DNA of 64,000 nt from CAYOHR01 sp964512145 (lineage in GTDB: Bacteria > Bacteroidota > Bacteroidia > Flavobacteriales_G > JALEGO01), in the NCBI GenBank assembly GCA_964512145.1, contig CAZEIM010000001.1, positions 68,234 to 132,233 on the forward strand, in the 5' to 3' direction. Positions within the stretch are counted from its first letter, which is position 1. Each line of letters opens with the position of its first letter. The translations under genes and the position numbers were made by a program. Under the pieces are notes generated by a model, which had not been told where the DNA came from, did no database searches, and saw only the letters and a program-made list of their open reading frames with translations. Positions 1 through 7,713 of the stretch are shown piece by piece.

Positions 1-109
1 GCTCTCCTGTTTTTTCTTCGTAAATAAATCCCCTAATGGTTCCATTTCCTGTTTGCGAAAATAAATACGAGCTCGAGAATAAAAATAAAAGTATTACTAA
101 CTGTCTCAT
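1..109 (-). CDS. TonB-dependent receptor-like protein, N-terminal fragment (cut by window edge)
   Basis: An ATG at 107-109 on the minus strand opens a frame that stays open to base 1. The visible 36 residues begin MRQLVILLLFLFSSSYLFSQ, a clear signal peptide ending at a typical S-Q cleavage region. They continue TGNGTIRGFIYEEKTGE, which matches the first strand of a carboxypeptidase-regulatory-like (CarbopepD_reg) domain. In Bacteroidota this start is most often the N-terminus of a TonB-dependent outer-membrane receptor. Other proteins with the same plug-preceding domain are possible because the rest is outside the window. No convincing TAnnTTTG element was found in the 74-base gap before it. 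Confidence 0.7.
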   Translation of the reverse strand, partial: MRQLVILLFLFSSSYLFSQTGNGTIRGFIYEEKTGE

Positions 110-183
110 GAATATACTATTTTGCGAACTTACTATTTTTTTAAGATATTATTTGATAACAGCGTAAAATTAACGCATATAAT

Positions 184-591
184 TTAATTTTCAGATAGCT
201 CTAAAACTCTATCAAACTCAGATTTAGAAATTGGCATGACCGATAAACGTCCCTGTTTAACTAAAGCCATATTTTGTAATATAATGTCTTGTTTAATAAC
301 TTCTAACGTTATGGGTTTTAACAGTGTTTTTATAGGCTTAATATCTACAGAAACCCAATTTGGATCTGTAGAGGTAGGATCTTGATAAAATTCTTTAATA
401 ACTTCGGCATATCCCACAATTTCTTTTCCTTCATTACTGTGATAAAACAATACCCAGTCGCCTTTTTTCATTGCTTTTAAATTGTTGCGTGCTTGGTAAT
501 TTCGAACTCCATCCCAAAAGGTTTTACCATCTTTTAAAAATTGTTCCCAAGAATATTTAAAAGGTTCAGATTTTACTAGCCAGTAGTTCAT
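184..591 (-). CDS. EVE-domain protein
   Basis: A small cytoplasmic protein of about 135 residues made of one EVE domain (DUF55, PUA-like fold). The opening MNYWLVKSEP, followed by W-DGVRNYQARN and GDWVLFYHSN, is the family signature. EVE domains bind modified bases in DNA or RNA; the ligand here is not known. A longer reading would start at a TTG at 604-606, but that codon lies inside a perfect -7 promoter element (TATATTTG, 604-611). The ATG at 589-591 is therefore the better start, 12 bases after the element. It stands alone upstream of the partial receptor gene and downstream of polA on the same strand. Confidence 0.9.
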   Translation of the reverse strand: MNYWLVKSEPFKYSWEQFLKDGKTFWDGVRNYQARNNLKAMKKGDWVLFYHSNEGKEIVGYAEVIKEFYQDPTSTDPNWVSVDIKPIKTLLKPITLEVIKQDIILQNMALVKQGRLSVMPISKSEFDRVLELSEN

Positions 592-603
592 GATTTTTTT
601 CGG

Positions 604-611
604 CAAATATA
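604..611 (-). promoter_or_regulatory. Bacteroidota -7 promoter element for the EVE gene
   Basis: The minus strand reads TATATTTG, a perfect match to the Bacteroidota TAnnTTTG element. It lies 12 bases before the ATG of the EVE gene. No clear TTTG -33 box is visible about 20 bases further up. Confidence 0.6.
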
Positions 612-655
612 CAAGGATGCTTTAATATTTTTAATTAAAAAATAAAGGCTTTATT

Positions 656-3418
656 TTAGTGAGCTTCTAACCAATTATTTCCCACTCCTACTTCAACATC
701 TAGAGGGACAGATAATTTTACGGCATTTTCCATGTTTTCTTGAATAATTTTAACGACCTCTTCTTGTTCAGATTTTAACACATCAAATACCAACTCATCA
801 TGTACTTGTAAAATAAGTTTTGATTGAATGTTTTTTTGCTCAAATGTTTTATGGATTTTTATCATAGCCATTTTAATAATATCTGCAGCCGATCCTTGAA
901 TGGGGGCATTTACAGCATTTCTTTCAGCATGACCTCTTACAACAGCATTATTTGAATGAATATCTTGCAAATATCTTCTTCTCCCCATAATCGTTTCTAC
1001 GTAACCGTTTTTTTTTGCAAATTCTATATTTTTTTTCATATACTCTTGAATAGAAGGGAATTGAGTGAAATAATTATCAATAATTTCTTTTGCTTCTGTT
1101 CTTGAAATTTGTAAATTTTGAGATAGTCCAAAAGGACCTTGTCCGTAAATTATTCCAAAGTTTACAGCTTTTGCCTTTATTCTCATTTCGCGCGTAACTT
1201 CTGTTTCTTTTACACCAAATACTTTAGCTGCTGTGGCTGCATGAATATCTTTTTTTTGTTTAAAAGCGAGCTTCATGTTTTCATCGTTGCTTAGTGCAGC
1301 AATAATTCGCAACTCAATTTGAGAATAATCGGCAGAAACTAAAATGTAATCGCTGTTTTTTGCCACAAAGGCTTTTCGTATTTCTCGACCCTCTTCTGTT
1401 TTTATGGGAATATTTTGCAGATTTGGGTTATTTGAACTTAATCTCCCAGTAGCAGCAACGGTTTGCATAAAGCTGGTATGAATTCGGCCAGTTTTTGAAT
1501 TAACCAATAAGGGTAGGGGATCAACATATGTGTTTTTTAGTTTTCTTAACATCCTGTATTGAAGAATTAAATCAATTATTTGATGTTTATTTTTTAAGGT
1601 TACTAATACTTCTTCTCCTGTGGCATACTGACCTGTTTTTGTTTTTTTAGGTTTATCGATAATGTTTAATTTTTCATACAATACTTCGCCTAATTGTTTT
1701 GGCGAATCGATATTAAATTGCATGTTACATACCGAATAAATTTTTTCGGTTAATGTGTCTAGTTTTGATTCTAGCTTTTTAGAATATTCTTGTAGAGCTA
1801 AAACATCAATATTTACTCCCTCACGCTCCATATTTGCCAAAATATTTGTTAAAGGCATTTCTAATTCAAAAAATAGTTTTTCTAAATTGTTTTGTAGCAG
1901 TTCAGGAGAGAAAACGTGCTTTAGTTGTAAGGTAATATCGGCATCTTCTGTCGCATATTCTGCAATTTCTGGTAATGCAACATCTTTCATGTTTTTTTGG
2001 TTTTTACCTTTTTCGCCAATAAGTTTTGTGATTGAAATAGGTTTATATTGTAAATAGGTTTCAGCCAGTAAGTCCATATTATGACGCATATCAGGCATAA
2101 TAAGGTAATGAGCTATCATGGTGTCAAAAATAGGTTCGTGCACTTCAATTCCGTATTTATGTAATATATTGATATCATACTTAATATTTTGAGCAATTTT
2201 TAATTTTGAAGAGTCTTTAAAATATGGTTTTAATGTTAACAACATATTTTTACATTCTCCACTGAAAGGATATAATGGAATGTAATATCCAGTATGTGGT
2301 TTAGTGGAAAATGATAATCCTATAATTTCGGCTTCGTTTTCGTTTAAAGATGTTGTTTCTGTATCAAAGCAAAATTCATTGGATAAATCTAGTTCTTTGA
2401 TTAATTCAAGCAACATATTTTCATCTAATATAATTTTATATTCATGAGGAACATCATCTATTTGTTTTAAATCTACATACTTTTCGTTGGTAATAGTATT
2501 ACTTGTTTCTTCTGAAAATAATGAGGTTTGACCATTATGAATCACTTGCAAATCTTCACCCAATACTTTTTTAAGTAAACTTCTAAATTCCAATTCCGAA
2601 AATATTTTTTTAATCTTTTCTTTATCTGGTTCTTGCAATTCAAGTGAGGTCTGATCTAATGTTATGGGCGCATCTACCATAATGGTGGCTAATTTTTTAG
2701 AAATAACAGCTAATTCTTTATTTTCTGCAATCTTTTGACCTAGTTTACCGCCAATTTTGTCGACATTCTCTAAAATATTTTCTAAAGAGCCATATTCAGC
2801 TAAGAGTTTTTTTCCGGTTTTTTCACCTATTCCGGGAATTCCGGGGATGTTGTCAACGGCATCTCCCCATAAACTTAGTAAATCAATTACTTGAGAGGGA
2901 GTGCTTATTTCAAATTTTTTACACACCTCAGTAATACCCATTATTTCGGTCGGATTTCCCATTCTACCCGGCTTATAAATAAAAATATTTTCACTAACTA
3001 ATTGTCCGTAGTCTTTATCGGGAGTCATCATGTATACGGTAAATCCTTTTTTTTCGGCTTGTTTCGCCAAAGCACCAATTAAATCATCGGCTTCGAATCC
3101 TTCTTTAAAAATAACCGGAATATTAAATGCATCAATGATTTCCATAATTTGAGGAATGGCTAATTGAATATCTTCTGGCATTTGCTCACGGTTGGCTTTA
3201 TATTGTTCATAAATCGCTTCTCTTTCACCGGTTTCGGGTGAGTCAAAAACAACCGCAATGTGTGTAGGCTTTTCTTTTTGCAATACATCTAACAACGTAT
3301 TGGTAAACCCAAACTGTGCAGAGGTGTTTTGTTTTTTTGAATTATAGCGGTGATTATTAGCAAAGGAAAAATAAGCTCGATAAATTAAAGCATAGGCATC
3401 CAACAAAAATAATTTCAT
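656..3418 (-). CDS. polA: DNA polymerase I
   Basis: Full-length (920 aa) DNA polymerase I for Okazaki fragment maturation and repair synthesis. In order it has a 5'-3' exonuclease domain (about 1-290; DSPETGER, EADDLIGALA, GIPGIGEKT), a 3'-5' exonuclease domain (about 335-520) and a family A polymerase domain. The proofreading acids are kept: FDTETTSL near residue 350, then FDTMIAHYL and YATEDADITL. Polymerase motifs are visible: A (SADYSQIELR, near 697), B (KAVNFGIIYG, near 755) and C (QVHDELVFDV, near 872). So all three activities are expected. A -7 element (TATGTTTG, 3431-3438) precedes the ATG by 12 bases. Confidence 0.98.
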   Translation of the reverse strand: MKLFLLDAYALIYRAYFSFANNHRYNSKKQNTSAQFGFTNTLLDVLQKEKPTHIAVVFDSPETGEREAIYEQYKANREQMPEDIQLAIPQIMEIIDAFNIPVIFKEGFEADDLIGALAKQAEKKGFTVYMMTPDKDYGQLVSENIFIYKPGRMGNPTEIMGITEVCKKFEISTPSQVIDLLSLWGDAVDNIPGIPGIGEKTGKKLLAEYGSLENILENVDKIGGKLGQKIAENKELAVISKKLATIMVDAPITLDQTSLELQEPDKEKIKKIFSELEFRSLLKKVLGEDLQVIHNGQTSLFSEETSNTITNEKYVDLKQIDDVPHEYKIILDENMLLELIKELDLSNEFCFDTETTSLNENEAEIIGLSFSTKPHTGYYIPLYPFSGECKNMLLTLKPYFKDSSKLKIAQNIKYDINILHKYGIEVHEPIFDTMIAHYLIMPDMRHNMDLLAETYLQYKPISITKLIGEKGKNQKNMKDVALPEIAEYATEDADITLQLKHVFSPELLQNNLEKLFFELEMPLTNILANMEREGVNIDVLALQEYSKKLESKLDTLTEKIYSVCNMQFNIDSPKQLGEVLYEKLNIIDKPKKTKTGQYATGEEVLVTLKNKHQIIDLILQYRMLRKLKNTYVDPLPLLVNSKTGRIHTSFMQTVAATGRLSSNNPNLQNIPIKTEEGREIRKAFVAKNSDYILVSADYSQIELRIIAALSNDENMKLAFKQKKDIHAATAAKVFGVKETEVTREMRIKAKAVNFGIIYGQGPFGLSQNLQISRTEAKEIIDNYFTQFPSIQEYMKKNIEFAKKNGYVETIMGRRRYLQDIHSNNAVVRGHAERNAVNAPIQGSAADIIKMAMIKIHKTFEQKNIQSKLILQVHDELVFDVLKSEQEEVVKIIQENMENAVKLSVPLDVEVGVGNNWLEAH

Positions 3419-3430
3419 GTTTTTTTATTT

Positions 3431-3438
3431 CAAACATA
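3431..3438 (-). promoter_or_regulatory. -7 promoter element for polA
   Basis: The minus strand reads TATGTTTG, matching TAnnTTTG, 12 bases before the polA ATG. The -33 box is not obvious. Confidence 0.5.
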
Positions 3439-3458
3439 CCAATTTGTATTGGAATTGA

Positions 3459-4334
3459 TTATGCTTTCGACTTATTATTTTTAAACAACCAACGGAAGGA
3501 TATTTCATGTGCATTAAGGTTTTGGATTACCGAATTATACTTATCAAATGAATACGTGAATGATATGTTTTTATGCTGTAAACCACCTAAAATCATAACA
3601 TCAGCGTTTCGAAATCCTCCCCCAAGTATAAGGAACTTATATTTTAAAGATATACTCCCTCCGTAAATAGAACTAATGTAATGATTAACAAAAAATACAG
3701 ACGGAACTAATTTAAGTTGTGAAGATAAATTAACATAGTATTCAAAAAATGTATTTGTAAACAATCTTTCCCGGTAACTTTCATTCATAAATCCTATCTT
3801 AGGTCTGTTAATGTGATTAGAGGCTACAGACCATAAAAATTTATCTGAGTTTATCATAAACCCTAATCCTATATCAAAATAAGTTTTACTCGTTTTAGAA
3901 CTTAATATTGGGTCATTGGGATCTCCAAAAACAAGTTTTTCAGTATTTAGTTTTTTAGAACTTACCCCTACATTACAACCTACAGATATTGTGTGCTTTT
4001 TACTTAAGCTAAATTTTGGAGCATAAGCTATTTGATGACTTGTGGTATAGAGGGTATTCATTGAATTATCGCGAATAAAATAATACCCGATACCTCCTTT
4101 TATTTTGCTAAAGGTATTATCTATTGAAATGAGTGTTGTTTGAAATCCATTTTCATAATTTGCCCACTGAGATCGGTGTTGAGCATTTATTCTGAATTTG
4201 TCATAGGCTCCAGCCATCGCAGGATTTGAGTAAATACCGGCATTTTTATACTGTGTAAAATAAGGATCTTGCGCTTTTAATATAGTTATGTTTATGGATA
4301 TTAATGCACATGCTTTTAAGATTGATTTCATCAT
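3459..4334 (-). CDS. PorP/SprF-family type IX secretion membrane protein
   Basis: A 291-residue outer-membrane beta-barrel protein of the PorP/SprF family. A signal peptide ends near ILKAQ, and the mature protein begins DPYFTQYKNAGIYSNPAMAGAYD, the family hallmark: D-P-x-F-T-Q-Y and NPAxAG. Aromatic beta strands follow to the end. PorP binds PorE and links the T9SS trans-envelope complex to the outer membrane; many genomes have several paralogs serving particular adhesins. It lies 55 bases downstream of a putative anti-sigma gene and an ECF sigma gene, which suggests co-transcription. Two ATG codons in tandem (4332-4334 and 4329-4331) could start it. Confidence 0.85.
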   Translation of the reverse strand: MMKSILKACALISINITILKAQDPYFTQYKNAGIYSNPAMAGAYDKFRINAQHRSQWANYENGFQTTLISIDNTFSKIKGGIGYYFIRDNSMNTLYTTSHQIAYAPKFSLSKKHTISVGCNVGVSSKKLNTEKLVFGDPNDPILSSKTSKTYFDIGLGFMINSDKFLWSVASNHINRPKIGFMNESYRERLFTNTFFEYYVNLSSQLKLVPSVFFVNHYISSIYGGSISLKYKFLILGGGFRNADVMILGGLQHKNISFTYSFDKYNSVIQNLNAHEISFRWLFKNNKSKA

Positions 4335-4389
4335 TTTTTTTAGCTATAAAACGTATTCTAACCTAAAAGTTACAGGGACATAAAAAAAA

Positions 4390-5163
4390 TTAAAAACCTG
4401 TGTCTTCAATAGGGATAATGATTAAATCTTTTGATTTTTTATCTTTTTTCTTTTTTTTCTTTTGTTCTTTTTCAGATTCTTGAGAATTTATAGGCTTTGT
4501 TTTATTCTCATTTATTTGGTTTTGCTTGTTGGATTCGTCTTGTTTGTTTTCTAAAGATTCGGTTTTTTGAAGTTCATTATTTGGAATATTAATGGGGGGT
4601 TCTTTCACTTCTTTTTTAGGAATTTGCTGTAAGCTTTCTTTGAAAATATTTTTTTTTCGGGTTGTTTTTGTTTTTTCAGAAACGGAAATATTTTTTTCTT
4701 GTTTAACTTCTTCTTGTTTTTGTAGGGTATCTAATTTTTCTACATTTGTTATGACAAAGTTTTCTTTTTTTAGTTGTTTTATTTCTTTTAAGGGGTTTGT
4801 TTCTAATATTAATGAATTTTTAGATCTTTTAGAATAGTATTTTGTATCCATTTTGTCGTCAGAGGTTCCGGATAATTTAGGTATTAATAGTATTAAAAAA
4901 GTAAAAAACGATATAATTTCTATTCCTAATAAACCTAATTTCCAAATATTATTGGAGTTTGAGTTTTTTTCGATAAAGGATTTATTCTCAAAAATTATCG
5001 TATCATCATTGGGCACAAAAGATAGTTTCCATAGCTCTAAATCTTCTTCGGCAGAAGGATTTTGATGGATATATTTTTCTATCTCCTTTTGTTGTTCGGT
5101 AGAAAGGTTTCCTTCTACATAATCAAATAGATATTGGTCTATATTTTCTGATGTAATATTCAT
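4390..5163 (-). CDS. putative anti-sigma factor, membrane-spanning
   Basis: A 257-residue protein with one membrane segment (about 73-95, IWKLGLLGIEIISFFTFLIL). The N-terminal cytoplasmic part looks like an anti-sigma zinc-finger-like domain without the Cys/His ligands: DQYLFDYVEGNLSTEQQKEI followed by EKYIHQNPSAEEDLELWKL. The remainder is low-complexity, rich in K, E, N and P, and ends in a K-rich stretch (EQKKKKKKDKKSKD) before IIPIEDTGF. Its ATG overlaps the stop of the ECF sigma gene by four bases (ATGA), the usual layout of a sigma/anti-sigma pair. The function is inferred from context and from the N-terminal pattern only. Confidence 0.7.
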   Translation of the reverse strand: MNITSENIDQYLFDYVEGNLSTEQQKEIEKYIHQNPSAEEDLELWKLSFVPNDDTIIFENKSFIEKNSNSNNIWKLGLLGIEIISFFTFLILLIPKLSGTSDDKMDTKYYSKRSKNSLILETNPLKEIKQLKKENFVITNVEKLDTLQKQEEVKQEKNISVSEKTKTTRKKNIFKESLQQIPKKEVKEPPINIPNNELQKTESLENKQDESNKQNQINENKTKPINSQESEKEQKKKKKKDKKSKDLIIIPIEDTGF

Positions 5164-5648
5164 GACAGAACCAATTTGTTTTTTAATAACTCTTTAATTT
5201 TTACTCTAGCTCTAAATAAATATACTTTTACTTGCGACTCAGATAATTCTAAAATTTCACCAATTTCATCGTATGCATATCCTTCTAAATCTCGAAGTAA
5301 TAAAACACTTTTTTGTATTTGGGGTAATTGTTGCAGTGCTTGATCAATTAAATCTTTCAATTGCAAATCAGGAGCAAGGGTGATTTCGTTTTGTCTATAA
5401 TTTCCTGCATGTGCTATAATTACATTTTTTCTTCGAATGTCGTTTAGTAATAAATTATGAGCAGTAGTATAAAGCCATGATTTTACTTTTTCAGGCTCAA
5501 CTTCTTCTTTTTTTATCCATAACTTAGTAAAAGCATCTTGGGTAATATCTTTAGATAAATCATAATCTTTGGTAGATTTATATATAAAGCGATATAAGGC
5601 ATCGGAATAATTTTGTACGGCCAAGTTATATGTTTCTATATTTATCAA
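5160..5648 (-). CDS. ECF RNA polymerase sigma factor
   Basis: A 162-residue sigma-70 factor of the ECF group. Region 2 is seen as ALYRFIYKSTKDYDLSKDIT and QDAFTKLWIKKE (about 17-50), and region 4 as LRDLEGYAYDEIGEILELSE then QVKVYLFRARVKIKELL (about 115-155). The only plausible start is a TTG (5646-5648). A -7 element TAATTTTG lies 38 bases before it. The gene is followed with a four-base overlap by a putative anti-sigma gene and then by a PorP/SprF gene. That order resembles the link between SigP and T9SS gene expression known in Porphyromonas, but the target genes here are not shown by the sequence. Confidence 0.92.
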   Translation of the reverse strand: MINIETYNLAVQNYSDALYRFIYKSTKDYDLSKDITQDAFTKLWIKKEEVEPEKVKSWLYTTAHNLLLNDIRRKNVIIAHAGNYRQNEITLAPDLQLKDLIDQALQQLPQIQKSVLLLRDLEGYAYDEIGEILELSESQVKVYLFRARVKIKELLKNKLVLS

Positions 5649-5686
5649 GATGCTTTTTTAACGAGTATTTTTTAAAAAAGTTTCCG

Positions 5687-5694
5687 CAAAATTA
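5687..5694 (-). promoter_or_regulatory. -7 promoter element for the ECF sigma operon
   Basis: The minus strand reads TAATTTTG, with a TTG 16 bases upstream as a possible -33 box. It sits just past the stop side of the LamG gene and 38 bases before the sigma TTG start. Confidence 0.45.
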
Positions 5695-5700
5695 GATTTT

Positions 5701-6510
5701 TTATTTACCACAACAGGCTGAAATATTGTGTAATTTTTTTACTTCAGAACTTGATAATGCCTTTTGGTATATAATAATATCATCTATAAGTCCGGTAAAA
5801 TATTTTCCGATTATTAAATCGCCTTGGTCTTGAGCTAAATATAACGGAGAGCAATTAGCATTTCCAGTTGCCGTTTCCTGCAGTACACCATTTAAATATA
5901 TGCGGTACACATCGTTTTCTTTTACAGCCACTAAATGATTCCATACCTTACTTAATTCTTGTATTTCTTCACAAGTATTGTTGTTGGCCCATATTGGGGT
6001 GTTTGTCCATACCGAATTGTTGTGACCAAATACAGCTCGGTTGCAATCATATAATCCTACCGACCATTCACCTCTTCTGTCTGCGCAATTTAAAGTTTCG
6101 CCTCGTGAAATTAGAATTTGATATTGACCATTTCCATTATATTCACTTTTATACCAAAGAGAAACAGAAAATACATATAAATTATTTAAAAAGTTACTGG
6201 CAGAGGCTTGTAAATATTCATTATTTGTATGGTCAAATTTAAAGGCACAGTTGCTGTTTGAACTTCTGTCTTTAGAAGCTTTTGCTGAGGTTGTATTGTT
6301 TAGATGATGATTGTTTCCACTAAAATCCGATAAACTCCCCTGACTAAACGGATAAAAAGCTAGTACCCCATTTTGTAAATCGTTTGGCAGGCATTGTAAT
6401 GATAAATCTTTATCTTTTTTACAGCTATTTAAACTTAATGTAAAAATAGTTGCTATGGATACAGTTAATATGAACGTTTTGTTTTTAGTTTTTTTACTAT
6501 TTTTTTTCAT
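5701..6510 (-). CDS. LamG-like (concanavalin A fold) lipoprotein
   Basis: A 269-residue predicted surface or periplasmic lipoprotein. The signal peptide ends in a lipobox (LSLNS-C, Cys about 30) followed by KKDKD. The mature part is a single LamG/Laminin_G_3 jelly roll: GVLAFYPFSQGSLSDFSGNN near the start, FSVSLWYKS, WNHLVAVKENDVYRIYLNGV in the middle, and GLIDDIIIYQKALSSSEVK at the end, which is the standard closing strand of the family. Such domains bind glycans or proteins. It ends in the unusual ISACCGK. It stands between the threonine aldolase gene and the sigma operon on the same strand. Confidence 0.85.
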   Translation of the reverse strand: MKKNSKKTKNKTFILTVSIATIFTLSLNSCKKDKDLSLQCLPNDLQNGVLAFYPFSQGSLSDFSGNNHHLNNTTSAKASKDRSSNSNCAFKFDHTNNEYLQASASNFLNNLYVFSVSLWYKSEYNGNGQYQILISRGETLNCADRRGEWSVGLYDCNRAVFGHNNSVWTNTPIWANNNTCEEIQELSKVWNHLVAVKENDVYRIYLNGVLQETATGNANCSPLYLAQDQGDLIIGKYFTGLIDDIIIYQKALSSSEVKKLHNISACCGK

Positions 6511-6648
6511 TGGAGTAGTTTTTTAATAGTAAGAAACCTAAGTGTATTTAAAAGTTACAGATGTATAAAAATTTAAATATTTTATTTTTCAGTAAATCAT
6601 TTTAAACTATTAGTATCCTAAGGAAACTATAACATCTATAAAATAAAA

Positions 6649-7686
6649 TTACTTCATGATATCAAAAGATATTTGATGAATTCTTTCTTCTAATAGTTTC
6701 ATCATTTCCCAAGTAATATCTAAATGTGTAACCATACGTAATTTTCGATTACCCATGGATGTAATTTTTATTCCTGTATTTTCCAAAGCCGATAAAAAAA
6801 TATTTTCGTCTATTTCTTCTTTTATATAAAAAATGACAATATTGGTTTGTACCGGGATAATTTTTTCGATTATAGGCAATGATTGTAATATTTCTTCAAT
6901 TTTTTTTGCTTTTTTATGATCTTCTTTTAGTCTTTCAACATGATGATCCAACGCATATATTCCTGCCGCTGCTAAATAACCAGCTTGACGCATTCCCCCG
7001 CCTAATACTTTACGAATCCTGCGAGCTTTAAATATAAATTCATTACTTCCTAATAATACAGAACCAACAGGTGCCCCTAACCCTTTCGATAAACAAATGG
7101 ATATAGAATCAAATATTTCACCGTATTTTTTGGGATCTTCTCCTGTTTCAACTAACGCATTAAATATACGAGCGCCATCCATGTGAAATAATAAATTATG
7201 TGCCTTGCAAAAATTACTAATTTCAACTAAATCTTTAAAGTCCCAAATAGTTCCACCGGCTCTGTTACAGGTGTTTTCAGCAACTACCAACTTCGATAGA
7301 GGATAATGATAATTAAAGGAAGGATGGATATGTGCTTTTAAGTCATCAGCTTTAAATCTTCCGTCATTTCCATGAATATATCTAACAGAGCAGCCGGAGT
7401 TAAATGCAATTCCGCCCCCTTCATATTGATATACATGCGAATTAAATTCAAGAATTACTTCATCTCCCGGATTTGTATGTGCTTTAATGCCAATTTGATT
7501 AGACATAGTGCCCGATGGACAAAATAATCCCGCATACATGCCAAAAATTCCTGCTGCCTTGTTCTCTAATTCTAGTACTGTTTCATCTTCTAGAAATACA
7601 TCATCACCTACCTTAGCTTTTATCATATGTTCTAACATTTTTTCGGTAGGCTTTGTTACAGTATCACTACGTAAGTCTATAATCAT
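6649..7686 (-). CDS. ltaE: low-specificity L-threonine aldolase
   Basis: A 345-residue PLP enzyme that splits L-threonine or allo-threonine into glycine and acetaldehyde. The N-terminus IDLRSDTVTKPTEKM is diagnostic of the family. The Schiff-base lysine is K201 in SICLSKGLGAPVGS; HMDGARIFNA, just before it, holds the PLP-binding aspartate. KVLGGGMRQAGYLAAAG follows. Length is normal. It starts at an ATG (7684-7686), 21 bases from the divergent subtilase gene, so the two share a very short intergenic region. Confidence 0.95.
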   Translation of the reverse strand: MIIDLRSDTVTKPTEKMLEHMIKAKVGDDVFLEDETVLELENKAAGIFGMYAGLFCPSGTMSNQIGIKAHTNPGDEVILEFNSHVYQYEGGGIAFNSGCSVRYIHGNDGRFKADDLKAHIHPSFNYHYPLSKLVVAENTCNRAGGTIWDFKDLVEISNFCKAHNLLFHMDGARIFNALVETGEDPKKYGEIFDSISICLSKGLGAPVGSVLLGSNEFIFKARRIRKVLGGGMRQAGYLAAAGIYALDHHVERLKEDHKKAKKIEEILQSLPIIEKIIPVQTNIVIFYIKEEIDENIFLSALENTGIKITSMGNRKLRMVTHLDITWEMMKLLEERIHQISFDIMK

Positions 7687-7695
7687 ATTTTTATA

Positions 7696-7703
7696 TATTT
7701 TTG
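7696..7703 (+). promoter_or_regulatory. possible -7 promoter element for the subtilase operon
   Basis: TATTTTTG matches TAnnTTTG and ends only 4 bases before the ATG at 7708 and 10 before the ATG at 7714. No TTTG is seen at the -33 distance. If used, it would give a leaderless or nearly leaderless mRNA. Confidence 0.35.
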
Positions 7704-7713
7704 CTTCATGCGA

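Noticed and set aside
604..606. TTG start of the EVE gene
   Set aside because: The codon is part of a perfect -7 promoter element, so it would not be in the mRNA; ATG 589-591 fits the family start.
4592..4837. Plus-strand open frame opposite the anti-sigma gene
   Set aside because: It is the mirror of a low-complexity K/E-rich coding region, with no start signals and no known domain.
5868..6242. Plus-strand frame of 124 codons opposite the LamG gene
   Set aside because: The minus-strand LamG domain is well supported, and the plus-strand product has no recognisable pattern.
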